Shown: positions 9,296-17,007 of the stretch, piece by piece
Layout: the number at the start of each line of letters is the position of its first letter
Position numbering within the stretch: the stretch's first letter is position 1
NCBI GenBank assembly: GCA_963833605.1
Contig: CAWHYZ010000027.1
Location: forward strand, 1-64,000
Direction of reading: 5' to 3'
Origin: JAFAXD01 sp963833605
GTDB lineage: Bacteria > Pseudomonadota > Alphaproteobacteria > Rhizobiales > Xanthobacteraceae
DNA length: 64,000 nucleotides
Program-made: the position numbers and the translations under genes
Notes under the pieces: generated by a model
Seen by the model: only the letters and a program-made list of their open reading frames with translations
Database searches by the model: none
What the model was told of the DNA's origin: nothing

Positions 9296-9332
9296 GGGCA
9301 TATAGTCTATAGGGAATATAGTCCCTATGCCC
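9296..9332. promoter_or_regulatory. Nested inverted repeat and direct repeat before the PD-(D/E)XK-like gene
   Basis: The outer arms GGGCATA and CTATGCCC enclose an inner hairpin ATAGGGA-atatag-TCCCTAT, and the octamer ATATAGTC occurs twice as a direct repeat. The element ends 14 bases before the GTG start at 9347 and is AT-rich against a GC-rich background. Its position and symmetry suggest an operator for a dimeric regulator controlling the nuclease-like gene. The regulator is not identified. Confidence 0.5.
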
Positions 9333-9346
9333 TGAGATAATCCGAC

Positions 9347-9745
9347 GTGAGTGAGCTTGAGGCCGAACAGCGGGCCGCGAAGACCCGTAGCCGTGGACAT
9401 CAAACACAATGGGCTGCGCAATTCGCCGTCGCGAGCGAATTATGTAAGCGCGGCTACGAGGTCTCATTCACTCTGGGCAACACCACTCCAACTGCAGACC
9501 TGATGGTGATTAGCCCGAGCGGGAAGATGTTTTTGGTCGATGTGAAAGGGCTCTATCGGACTAATCCTTGGCTCATCAAACGCAAGCCGATCAGAGCCAA
9601 TCTTTTTTATGTGTTAGCGTTCGTTCCCACCGGAGGGCCCAACCAGTTCTTCATGCTGGACCAAAAGCAGGTTACAATCCTGATCCAGGCCGAACTGAAA
9701 CGCCTAGGGCGCCCTGACCATTATCCGGTAACGGGCATCGTCTGA
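9347..9745 (+). CDS. PD-(D/E)XK nuclease-like protein with probable premature stop
   Basis: A 132-aa soluble protein starting at GTG 9347. D51 (TADLMV), then D65-V-K67 (FLVDVKG), match the D...(D/E)xK active-site layout of restriction-like nucleases. The sequence between and after them (GHQTQWAAQFAVASEL; ANLFYVLAFVP) fits a small conserved family of unknown partner. The frame stops at TGA 9743-9745, but the next 15 codons (KAVLEHKDAWHVLPK) before a second TGA at 9791 look like the family's usual C-terminus, where a Trp codon normally stands at the stop position. So TGG to TGA nonsense mutation is likely, and the intact gene would be 148 aa. The family end is from memory, not from a search. 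Confidence 0.65.
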   Translation: MSELEAEQRAAKTRSRGHQTQWAAQFAVASELCKRGYEVSFTLGNTTPTADLMVISPSGKMFLVDVKGLYRTNPWLIKRKPIRANLFYVLAFVPTGGPNQFFMLDQKQVTILIQAELKRLGRPDHYPVTGIV

Positions 9746-9925
9746 AAGGCCGTCCTTGAGCACAAAGACGCTTGGCACGTTCTTCCTAAATGAAGGATCA
9801 ACGATCCAGCGAAGGTAGGATTGGCGGTTGACGTGGCTCGCCCGCCAGCCAGGCGTGGCCACCGGACGGTTTTCCTCCTGACCTCGGCCCCGGGACAAAA
9901 GTTGCTGGTACATCTTCGAAGGCTG

Positions 9926-10390
9926 CTACCGCCCCCGAGAAAACGCCGGCTTATAAGCAATCCGAGCATGTTCCGCGCAATAGGGAAAGCCTTCAACTGC
10001 CTTATCCCCGCAGAACCAGAAGTCCACGGCGGCGGGATTGCCGATCGGCCAGCGGCATTTTTCCTGGGTCAACTCAAGTAGCGAGCAGGGGTGTCCGTTG
10101 TGGATTGTTAATTCTTCAGCCGAAGGCGGCTGCATGGTGCGTAGCGCCATGAGAATTTGATAACGCTTAAGAACCCTTGAGCGTCGGAACTTGGGATTAT
10201 CCTTTTGCTCTGAATGCTTCCCGCTTACATGCTTTGGACGCGATAGCTTGAGGCGGGAAATTTTGCCGGCCACAGCGTTGCGAGTTACTCCAATCTCGCG
10301 AGCAATCTCCCGACACGAGAGGCCGGCATCGACCCGACTTTTCAGCAGCTCGACTGTTTCAGCAGTCCACGGTTGTTTGATTGCGAACAT
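9926..10390 (-). CDS. GcrA-family cell-cycle regulator paralogue
   Basis: A 154-aa protein of the GcrA family. The N-terminal helix-turn-helix (WTAETVELLKSRVDAGLSCR, then EIGVTRNAVAGKISRLKL) and the C-terminal sigma-binding part (KCRWPIGNP, FWFCG, PYCAEHARIAYKP) are both present. Known GcrA proteins bind promoters at CcrM-methylated GANTC sites and recruit sigma-70 RNA polymerase. This copy lies in a low-G+C accessory patch beside nuclease genes, and its middle linker is shorter and more basic than usual, so it is probably an accessory paralogue of phage or island origin rather than the housekeeping GcrA. It is downstream of, and on the same strand as, the ribbon-helix-helix-like gene (54-base gap). 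Confidence 0.85.
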   Translation of the reverse strand: MFAIKQPWTAETVELLKSRVDAGLSCREIAREIGVTRNAVAGKISRLKLSRPKHVSGKHSEQKDNPKFRRSRVLKRYQILMALRTMQPPSAEELTIHNGHPCSLLELTQEKCRWPIGNPAAVDFWFCGDKAVEGFPYCAEHARIAYKPAFSRGR

Positions 10391-10444
10391 TTTTGTGGCC
10401 TCGACCGGTTTTCTCGGCCACGCTGATGTTCGAACCGCCGCGCC

Positions 10445-10660
10445 CTAAGGATGTTCATGGTTCGCTCCCTTGGAGTTGTCGCGGATCGAAAGCAGCCCAT
10501 CCTTGATTGCGAGCCGAATTCCTTCCTCGATCAAAGTCTTTGCTACTCCCGGAACGCTGGTTCCGTGGGTACCCTGCCTGACAAGCTTTTCGAGGTAAGT
10601 GATTGTCGAGAGCGCCAGGGTAACAGGAATTCGGTCCGTCTCTGCTTTTTCCGTGGCCAT
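10445..10660 (-). CDS. Small ribbon-helix-helix-like protein
   Basis: 71 aa. An N-terminal strand-like segment (RIPVTLALSTITYLEKLV) followed by two helices (SVPGVAKTLIEEGIRLAI) resembles the MetJ/Arc/CopG fold used by small DNA-binding regulators and antitoxins. No toxin partner is next to it; the neighbouring same-strand gene is the GcrA paralogue. It may control that operon or itself. The assignment is by pattern only. Confidence 0.6.
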   Translation of the reverse strand: MATEKAETDRIPVTLALSTITYLEKLVRQGTHGTSVPGVAKTLIEEGIRLAIKDGLLSIRDNSKGANHEHP

Positions 10661-10920
10661 GCGCGAAAAGCTACCCCTTCAGGAATGTACTGAAAAGTAT
10701 CTTTTTAGAGTCTTTTCTGGTCTAGGATTATGACCCGGCTGTGCCGTGTGCCGCTGGGGACGAACGAGAAAAACTACGGTGGCCACGGCAGGGCCGGGCG
10801 CGGGCTGGTTAGGCCGGGCGCGCCAAGCGGCATCGCTAGTCCAAACCGGGCCGCGCGGCCCCGGCGTCAAAACGGGCGATTTTAAGCTCGAAAAAACTGG
10901 CGCAAGTCTTTGATTTGATT

Positions 10921-10995
10921 TGGCTCCCCGGGCCGGATTCGAACCAGCGACCAACCGGTTAACAGCCGGTTGCTCTACCACTGAGCTACCGGGGA
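10921..10995 (-). tRNA. tRNA-Asn (anticodon GTT)
   Basis: Cloverleaf of 75 bases including an encoded CCA. The acceptor TCCCCGG pairs with CCGGGGA, the D-arm reads TAGCTCAGTGGTAGAGC, the anticodon GTT is at 10961-10963 on the minus strand, and the T-arm has GGTTCGAATCC. Its 3' end faces left, toward the accessory patch, which is the usual side for island integration. The minus strand downstream is T-rich (GTTTTTTCG), which may end transcription. Confidence 0.96.
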
Positions 10996-11178
10996 ATGCC
11001 GCGCACGTGGCGGCTATAACAAACGGTTGGCGGATTGCCTAGCGGCAAGTGACCTGGTGCCCGAGCTGCTTGGCAATCCAACAGGCTTTTCGGCCGGGGC
11101 GGTCCACATCGAGGTGTCGGCACGGCCTTGGGGTCAGACGCCAAACGCGGCGAGAGCGTAGATGCCGTTCGGTCTGGC

Positions 11179-11212
11179 GAGGGCATCTATGGGAAACGAG
11201 GGCATCTATGGG
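11179..11212 (+). repeat. Tandem repeat, two copies of GAGGGCATCTATGGG
   Basis: Two identical 15-base copies start at 11179 and 11198 (19-base period). The core GGGCATCTATGGG differs by one base from the reverse complement of 11431-11443, so these belong to the same short repeat family as the hairpin downstream. Confidence 0.8.
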
Positions 11213-11431
11213 CCCGCGGCGTGCCCTTGCGGGCCATCCACGCCAACGATTGAGTCAATCGTCAAAGCAGTCCGTGAATGGTCGGGGAAAGTGTTTCGCC
11301 CGGGACGAACCGGATGGGTGCTCGGAAGATATCGCTGATGGGTGTTCGCGGGCAGGCTGGCCGCCCCTGGGCATAGGGATCGACGTTAACGGCCCGCGCT
11401 ACGGGTTGTCGCGTTTTGCCCGCATCCAACC

Positions 11432-11486
11432 CCATGGATGCCCCATGGGTGCCCGCGCACAACAGGGCAACCATGGGCAACCATGG
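11432..11486. repeat. Hairpin built from GGGCAnCYATGG repeat units
   Basis: The left arm (11432-11454) holds two inverted units CCATGGATGCCC and CCATGGGTGCCC; the right arm (11465-11486) holds two direct units GGGCAACCATGG. The arms of 22-23 bases are near-complementary with a 10-base loop. With the two copies at 11179-11212 this makes six units within 310 bases. It could be a REP-like element or a structured RNA; no coding role is seen. Confidence 0.7.
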
Positions 11487-11907
11487 TCACACATGAGCGG
11501 GAGTTGATCGATAGGGCGCGCCGGCGCCTCACTCGGGAAACGCGGGTCGGTCCGACTGCATCGGGCGTGGACTGATATGGCGGCTTCGCCTGGTCGGGGC
11601 AGGTGGCGGGACGGCATTTTTCGTCGTTGGCCCCGGATTGGGCCGCGATAGCGCGCCCGTTGCCGCGTCGACCGCGTCTTAGTCGATCGCTCACCTCGGC
11701 GGGCCCGATCACCGCGTAGATCTCCTTTAATAACTGCAGCTTACCGCGCAGCATCGGATTCTTGCTGCGGGCGAGGTCGCGCGGGTCGGCACGAATTGCT
11801 GCGCAGCAAGGCCGCACAAAACACGCCACGTTTTCGCGACGGCCCGCCGCCGCACGTCCATGACCAGCCTTGGGCCTTTTCTCTCAAAATCCGTGCGTTA
11901 TCGCCGG

Positions 11908-12918
11908 TCAGGCCAGCGCGATCACGATCTTTCCAAAATGCCGCGCTGACTGCAGGTGCTGAAATGCCGCCGGCGCCTCGTCGAACGCAAACACCTTGTC
12001 GATGATCGGCTTCATGGTGGCGACCGAGATCGCACGGTTCATCGCCTCGAACATCTGAGTCGAGCCAACCGAGATGCCCTGAATGCTGGCGCGTTTGCCC
12101 AGGATCAGCATCGGATTGAGATCGGCTGCGCCCGACAGAACGCCGATCATGCTGATGCGGCCGCCGCTGCGGATGGCGCCAAGCGATTTTGCAATGGTGC
12201 CTGCACCGCCGACCTCGACAACCTGATCAACGCCGATGCCACCGGTCAGTTCGACCGCGGCTTTGTCCCAGTCGGGTGTGGTCTTGTAGTTCACCCCGTG
12301 GGCTGCGCCCAGCTTCTTGGCGCGCTCGAGCTTGGCGTCGCTGGAGGACGTTGCGATGACCTGGGCCCCGAACAGTCTTGCGAATTGCAATGCGAAGATC
12401 GACACGCCGCCGGTGCCCTGCACCAGCACGGTCTCGCCTGCAATCAGCCGCCCGTGCTCGACCAGCGCGTTCCAGGCGGTGACCCCGGCGCATGGAAGGC
12501 ACGCGCCCTCCTGGTAGGACAGATGCGACGGCAGTTTCACGACGCCGTCCTCTTCCAGCACGACATATTCGGCGAGCATGCCGTCGACGCTGCCGCCAAG
12601 CGCACTCGCCTGCGTGTCGGCGCCTGCGTGCCCGCCGGGCCAGCGCTGAAAGAAATTGCCCGCTACCCGGTCGCCGACCTTGACCCGCCGCACGCCGGGA
12701 CCAATCTCGACCACCTCGCCGGCGCCATCCGACAGCGGCACGAGGTTCGGCTTCACTGGCATGCGGTAGCGCCCGAGCGCGATTGCGAGATCGCGAAAAT
12801 TGAGCGAGCACGCCGCGACCTTGACCAGAACCTGCCGGTGCGCCGGCTTGGGCTGCGGCAAGTCGGCCTTGGCAAGGGCGGCGATCCCGGTGGCTTGCGG
12901 CAATTGATAGGCGCGCAT
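11908..12918 (-). CDS. Zinc-independent MDR alcohol dehydrogenase / NADPH:quinone oxidoreductase-like protein
   Basis: 336-aa medium-chain dehydrogenase/reductase. The N-terminal GroES-like domain includes SLNFRDLAIALG and PLSDGAGEVVEIG, and the Rossmann fold begins at VLVQGTGGVS (about residues 164-173). The usual catalytic Cys/His zinc ligands are absent, as in quinone-oxidoreductase and enoyl-reductase-like members. It probably reduces quinones or activated alkenes with NADPH in the cytosol. The ATG at 12918 is preceded by a GAGGATATTCC-type leader. It stands alone between the repeat region and tRNA-Cys. Confidence 0.9.
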   Translation of the reverse strand: MRAYQLPQATGIAALAKADLPQPKPAHRQVLVKVAACSLNFRDLAIALGRYRMPVKPNLVPLSDGAGEVVEIGPGVRRVKVGDRVAGNFFQRWPGGHAGADTQASALGGSVDGMLAEYVVLEEDGVVKLPSHLSYQEGACLPCAGVTAWNALVEHGRLIAGETVLVQGTGGVSIFALQFARLFGAQVIATSSSDAKLERAKKLGAAHGVNYKTTPDWDKAAVELTGGIGVDQVVEVGGAGTIAKSLGAIRSGGRISMIGVLSGAADLNPMLILGKRASIQGISVGSTQMFEAMNRAISVATMKPIIDKVFAFDEAPAAFQHLQSARHFGKIVIALA

Positions 12919-12974
12919 GGAATATCCTCGTCAGCGGGGTTGTTTGGATGCGGCGGAAATTCCCAGGGAAATGA

Positions 12975-13048
12975 TGGAGGCCACGGCCGGAATTGAACCG
13001 GCGTAAACGGTTTTGCAGACCGCTGCGTAACCACTCCGCCACGTGGCC
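12975..13048 (-). tRNA. tRNA-Cys (anticodon GCA)
   Basis: 74 bases including an encoded CCA. The acceptor GGCCACG pairs with CGTGGCC, the D-arm has GGCGGAGTGGTTACGC, the anticodon GCA is at 13014-13016 on the minus strand, and the T-arm has GGTTCAATTCC. Confidence 0.96.
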
Positions 13049-13168
13049 CAGATTGGGAAAATCCCTATCGGTCAAAGTGATTTGCGTCAACGCGCTTGGC
13101 GGATCCGATTGCGATTGGAACGCGAGGGCGCAATGACGCGTTGAAGGGCAGGAGCAGAGGACCTGTGC

Positions 13169-13396
13169 ATGCTCGCTGCAACACGCGCGCGCCGCCGCGA
13201 CCCGGCCTGGACTGCAGAACACAGGCGCCGGCAGCATTTTGACGCGCAGCTCGCGCCCGGGTCCAACGTTTCGCAAGAGGATGTTTCGCAAGAGGATATC
13301 GACGAAAGCCTGCAGGAAACCTTCCCGGCGAGCGATCCTCCCACCTGGACCGTCCGCGCGCGCATCGGGTCGCCGCGGCGCGCGCCCGGTTCTTGA
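13169..13396 (+). CDS. Small conserved protein with ETFPASDPPTWT motif
   Basis: 75 aa. The C-terminal DIDESLQETFPASDPPTW motif is typical of a widespread family of small proteobacterial proteins of unknown function. A GGAGCAGAGG leader precedes the ATG at 13169. Just before the motif the residues VSQED occur twice in a row because of a 15-base tandem duplication (GTTTCGCAAGAGGAT twice, about 13268-13297). No partner gene is evident. Confidence 0.65.
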   Translation: MLAATRARRRDPAWTAEHRRRQHFDAQLAPGSNVSQEDVSQEDIDESLQETFPASDPPTWTVRARIGSPRRAPGS

Positions 13397-13481
13397 CGGC
13401 CCCGGAACCCAATCAGCTTGAGTTTTGCACGTGCCTGCCGCACAACCGTGGCCCGTTGCGGGATGAGCGAAGGGCTTGGTG

Positions 13482-14135
13482 ATGGACTTTGCGGTGGCAC
13501 GTCTCATGATGGTCGAGGGCCAGGTCCGCACCCGTGACGTGTTCGACTCCAACCTGTTGGCAGCCATGCTCGCGACCCCGCGCGAGCGCTTTGTCCCGCC
13601 CCCGCAAGCCGCCATTGCCTATGTGGATCGCAATGTTCCAGTGACCACCGATGGGGCGCGCTGCCTGTTACAGCCAATGGTGCTCGCACGCCTGCTGCAG
13701 GCCGCCGACATCGGGGCGGGCGACCACGTACTCGATCTTGGCTGCGCCACCGGGTACTCGTCCGCCATTCTGGCGCGCCTCGCGCAGACGGTCGTCGCGC
13801 TCGAACAGGACTCGGATCTCGCCGTTTTCGCGCGCCGGGTGTTGGGAGAGCTGGCACCGGGGGTCAAGGTGGTCGAGGGACCGCTCCACGCCGGCTGGCC
13901 CGCGCTCGGCCCCTATGACGTGATCGTCGTGAATGGCGCCGCCGAGATCATTCCCCAGGCCGTGTTCGGCCAGCTCAAGGATGGCGGACGGCTCGTAGGG
14001 ATCGTGGGTATGGAGCCGGCCACCAAAGCGATGGTCTACCGATCGGTGCGCGGCGAGATCAGCGGCCGGGCCATCGTCGAGGCCTCCGGTCCGCTGCTTC
14101 CTGGCTTCGCCAAGCCTCCGATGTTCGTATTTTAG
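13482..14135 (+). CDS. Protein-L-isoaspartate O-methyltransferase family protein (Pcm-like, upstream of tolC)
   Basis: 217-aa class I SAM-dependent methyltransferase of the PCMT family. Motif I reads VLDLGCATGYSSA (about residues 83-95); the N-terminal RERFVPP and LLQPMVLARLLQ segments match the family. The more canonical Pcm is encoded at 44174, so this is a divergent paralogue that may not repair isoaspartate. I chose ATG 13482, preceded by GCGAAGGG; TTG and GTG codons at 13476 and 13479 are also in frame. In related Rhizobiales it sits, as here, directly before the tolC homologue. Confidence 0.85.
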   Translation: MDFAVARLMMVEGQVRTRDVFDSNLLAAMLATPRERFVPPPQAAIAYVDRNVPVTTDGARCLLQPMVLARLLQAADIGAGDHVLDLGCATGYSSAILARLAQTVVALEQDSDLAVFARRVLGELAPGVKVVEGPLHAGWPALGPYDVIVVNGAAEIIPQAVFGQLKDGGRLVGIVGMEPATKAMVYRSVRGEISGRAIVEASGPLLPGFAKPPMFVF

Positions 14136-14300
14136 TCCAACAGGTTGCGTTTCCGGTAGCGGAATCCGGCCGCAAGTGTGTCCCCAGGGACCCAGTCGGA
14201 AACTTTCGACATAGCCGGGCACCGTCAGGTGTTCCCAAAGCTCTGTCCTGGCCGATATGTTTCATTTGGGAATCGGGTGGTGCGTTCGAGGCGGCCTCGC

Positions 14301-14324
14301 GAGCTGCTGCGAATGCAGCAGTTC
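14301..14324 (+). promoter_or_regulatory. Hairpin in the leader of the tolC homologue
   Basis: GAGCTGCTGC-gaat-GCAGCAGTTC can form a 10-bp stem (one G-U pair) with a four-base loop, ending 20 bases before the ATG and just upstream of the ribosome-binding site. It may influence translation initiation or mRNA stability. Confidence 0.4.
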
Positions 14325-14344
14325 GCGTCCGAGGGTGGTGGGGA

Positions 14345-15751
14345 ATGGACAACAGCAAACCGGGCCGCCGTTTTGTCGCGCTCGCGGTTGTCGCGGCGTG
14401 GGGAGGGGCGTTGTCCTCTTCCGCGGTCGCCGATACGTTGCCCTGGGCGCTTGCCCAAGCCTATGTGAATAACCCGATTGTCAATGCACAGCGCGCCTCG
14501 TTGCGGGCGACCGACGAAGGCGTCGGCGTCGCGCTCTCCGGATATCGGCCGACCGTCAAGGGCTCGATCGCTGAGGGCTGGACCAATCAATTCCAGACCG
14601 TGAAGGCGGGGCCGAATGCCTACCCCGGGGCTTGGGCCAATTTCGCCACTCAGCAATACGGCGTAGCCGCCACGCAGACGCTCTACAACGGTTTGCAGAC
14701 CGCCAACCGAACGCGTCAGGCCGAAAGCCAAGTGTCGGCCGGGCGGGAGACGTTGCGGTTGACGGAGCTCAACATCCTGCTGCAGGGCGCTACGGCCTAC
14801 ATGAACGTCCTGCAATATGCGGCGATCGTCGAGCTCAACAAAGCCAACGTCGTCGTGCTGCAGGAGCAGCTGCGCCAGAGCCGCGACCGGTTCAACGTCG
14901 GCGAGGTCACCAAGACGGACGTGGCGCAAGCGGAATCCCGCCTGGCAGCGGGTCGCTCGCAATTGGCCGCTGCGGAATCGCAGTACATCACCAACAAAGC
15001 AACATACCGCCAGGTCATCGGGGTCGAGCCGGGCAAGCTTGCGCCGGCCGCGCCCGTCGACAACAAGTCACCGGCCAACGTCCAGGAAGCGGTCCTGCGC
15101 GCACGCCAGGAAAATCCCAACGTGACGGCGGCCGCGCTCGGCGTGGATGTCGCGCAGCTGCAGGTCAAGATCAACGAAGGCGCGCTTTACCCGACCGTTG
15201 TGGCAACGCTGCAGACGACCCAATCGTATCCGTCACAAACGGCGCCTACGATCATCCGGTCGCTCCAGATGCAGGCCTTCGGCACGGTCACGGTCCCGTT
15301 CTACCAGGGCGGCGGCGAATACGCGACCATCCGCCAGTCCAAGGAGACGCTGGGGCAGAATCGCATCAATCTCGACAACCAGCGCGACACGGTGCAGCAA
15401 CAGACCGTTCAGGCCTGGGGCCAGCTCGAGGCCGCCAAGGCGCAGATTCTCGCAACTCAAGCCCAGGTGCTTGCGGCCGAAACCGCGCTCAACGGGGTGC
15501 GCGAGGAAGCCCGCGTCGGCCAGCGCACCACGCTTGACGTGCTCAATGCGACGCAGGAATTGCTGAACGCGCGCACCGCACTGGTCACCGCCCAGCGCGA
15601 CCGCGTGGTCGCGTCCTACGCCCTGCTTGCCGCCACGGGGCGGCTGTCGGTCGCCACGCTGGCCCTGGCGGTGACCACCTACGATCCGACGGTTCACTAC
15701 CATCAGGTGCGCGATGTCTGGTTCGGTGTGCGTACGCCGGACGGACGTTGA
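14345..15751 (+). CDS. tolC: TolC-family outer-membrane efflux protein
   Basis: 468 aa. A signal peptide (about residues 1-29, ending SSAVA-D) is followed by the two OEP repeats of a TolC beta-barrel/alpha-tunnel; QYGVAATQTLYNGLQTANRT and the later TVPFYQGGGEYATIRQSKET are the repeated tunnel segments. It forms the trimeric channel used by type I secretion and RND efflux systems. GAGGGTGGTGGGG precedes the ATG. It follows the Pcm-like gene and may serve the RND pump encoded at 28-32 kb, which has no channel gene of its own. Confidence 0.93.
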   Translation: MDNSKPGRRFVALAVVAAWGGALSSSAVADTLPWALAQAYVNNPIVNAQRASLRATDEGVGVALSGYRPTVKGSIAEGWTNQFQTVKAGPNAYPGAWANFATQQYGVAATQTLYNGLQTANRTRQAESQVSAGRETLRLTELNILLQGATAYMNVLQYAAIVELNKANVVVLQEQLRQSRDRFNVGEVTKTDVAQAESRLAAGRSQLAAAESQYITNKATYRQVIGVEPGKLAPAAPVDNKSPANVQEAVLRARQENPNVTAAALGVDVAQLQVKINEGALYPTVVATLQTTQSYPSQTAPTIIRSLQMQAFGTVTVPFYQGGGEYATIRQSKETLGQNRINLDNQRDTVQQQTVQAWGQLEAAKAQILATQAQVLAAETALNGVREEARVGQRTTLDVLNATQELLNARTALVTAQRDRVVASYALLAATGRLSVATLALAVTTYDPTVHYHQVRDVWFGVRTPDGR

Positions 15752-15813
15752 TCTTCGGAGCGCTCTCCAATCGGGCTGAATGCGCGCCCAACGAGATGAC
15801 CGCCGGTAAACAG

Positions 15814-17007
15814 TCAACGCCGGCGCAGTTGCCGCCCGAACCACAGCCCCAGGGCCGCGAGCAGAATCGCTGCCGCCGCAAAAACCGGTGGAGCGCCGGC
15901 GCGGTCGATAACCGGCGCCATCGCGGCGACGCCGCCGGTCTGCCCAAGATAGAGCGCCGCTGAAAACAGCCCAACGGCCGTGCCGCGGGCATCCGGCGAC
16001 ATCTGCGTCGCGTTGGTCTGCAATGTGTTGTGCAGCATGTAGAAGCCAAGCCCGACGAATGTCACGGCCACCGGCGCGTGCCACCACGCCGGCGCCGAGG
16101 CGAGAACGAGGTAAGCGCAGCCAAGGACAATTCCGCCCAGACTGGCGAGGCCAGCCGGTCCGAGGCGGGTCACCAGATACGGGCCAATGGCGACGTAGAT
16201 GAGCCCGCCTACGCCAAACGTGCCGATGATGAGTCCGACCAGCGAGAAGCTCAGCCCGAAGCGCGCATAGAGGTCGGCGCCCACATAGGCGAACGCGCCA
16301 AACATCAGGCTGTATTCGAGGAAGGCGGTGAGGATCACGAGCCGCGCCCACGGATTGCGCAGCACGACCGCATTCTCGTGCAGAAACCCCCGGGGTTGGG
16401 CGGTGCGCTTGGGTGGTCGGGTCAATGGATTGAGCGCAAGCTCGCGGCAGAGCCCAACCGTCGCGATCGCCAAAAAGCCGGCCAACACAAAAAACACGGC
16501 GCGCCAGCCGAGCCAGTCGCCGAGCACCCCGCCCGCGGCCTGGCCGAACAGCTGTCCCGATATCTGGCCCGACAGATAGCGCGCCAGCACCTGTTGGCGA
16601 CGCGCATAGGGCACCACATCGCCGATGTAGGCCATGCCCATCGGGATGATCCAGGCCGCGAAGGCGGCAGACGCGATCCGCGCTGCCGTCAACGTGGCGA
16701 GATTTTGCGTCAACCCGCACAGTGCGACGAACACCGCGGCCCCGGCGCACGCGAGCGCGACGACCGGGTATTTCCCGAAGCGATCGCCGATCGGCCCGAT
16801 CACGAGCTGCATCGAGCCATGGACGAGCGAATAGGCCCACACAGCGATCGACGCAGCACCGATTGTCACTGCAAGATCGTACGCGATCTGCGGCAGCAGC
16901 GAATCAGCGGATCGAACCATCGCCTGGCTCGCAAAACCCGCAATAGCGAGCAACACGATGGCGCGGGTCTGCGACGGCTGTGCGATCGAGGGGGAAGGGG
17001 AGAGCAC
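15814..17007 (-). CDS. MFS transporter (multidrug/arabinose-efflux type)
   Basis: A 12-helix major facilitator superfamily permease of 397 aa. The loop 2-3 motif is present as GPIGDRFGKYP, and the second half has the usual LVGLIIGTFGVGGL and TFVGLGFYMLHNTLQTNATQ helices of drug-exporter MFS proteins. I chose the GTG at 17007 because AGAGAGG lies 8 bases before it; the TTG at 17037 is less likely. It is convergent with tolC and divergent from valS. In many alphaproteobacteria a DUF2497/PopZ gene occupies the tolC-valS gap, so this gene looks like a replacement or insertion. Confidence 0.88.
   Translation of the reverse strand: MLSPSPSIAQPSQTRAIVLLAIAGFASQAMVRSADSLLPQIAYDLAVTIGAASIAVWAYSLVHGSMQLVIGPIGDRFGKYPVVALACAGAAVFVALCGLTQNLATLTAARIASAAFAAWIIPMGMAYIGDVVPYARRQQVLARYLSGQISGQLFGQAAGGVLGDWLGWRAVFFVLAGFLAIATVGLCRELALNPLTRPPKRTAQPRGFLHENAVVLRNPWARLVILTAFLEYSLMFGAFAYVGADLYARFGLSFSLVGLIIGTFGVGGLIYVAIGPYLVTRLGPAGLASLGGIVLGCAYLVLASAPAWWHAPVAVTFVGLGFYMLHNTLQTNATQMSPDARGTAVGLFSAALYLGQTGGVAAMAPVIDRAGAPPVFAAAAILLAALGLWFGRQLRRR

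Larger units (their letters stand above)
10996..11907. other. Long intergenic region without a convincing gene
   Basis: About 910 bases between tRNA-Asn and the MDR gene. The open frames here lack ribosome-binding sites and have a composition expected of non-coding GC-rich DNA. The only protein-like stretch is on the minus strand near 11690-11780 (LRGKLQLLKEIYAVIGPAEV), possibly a gene remnant. The main content is the repeat cluster described separately at 11179-11212 and 11432-11486. Confidence 0.5.

Noticed and set aside
9268..9332. C-protein boxes of a restriction-modification system
   Set aside because: Two AGTC half-sites occur, but no controller-protein gene or methyltransferase is present, so the stronger claim is not supported.
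9704..9913. Minus-strand 69-aa ORF overlapping the end of the nuclease-like gene
   Set aside because: Parts look protein-like, but it has no good ribosome-binding site and overlaps the better-supported plus-strand C-terminus antisense.
10421..10450. TTCGAACC near 10430 as an attachment site matching the tRNA-Asn T-loop
   Set aside because: The match to the tRNA is about 8 bases only, too short for an att repeat.
11386..11829. Minus-strand 147-aa ORF in the repeat region
   Set aside because: Only a short helical stretch looks coding; the rest runs through the GGGCAnCYATGG repeats. At most a gene remnant.
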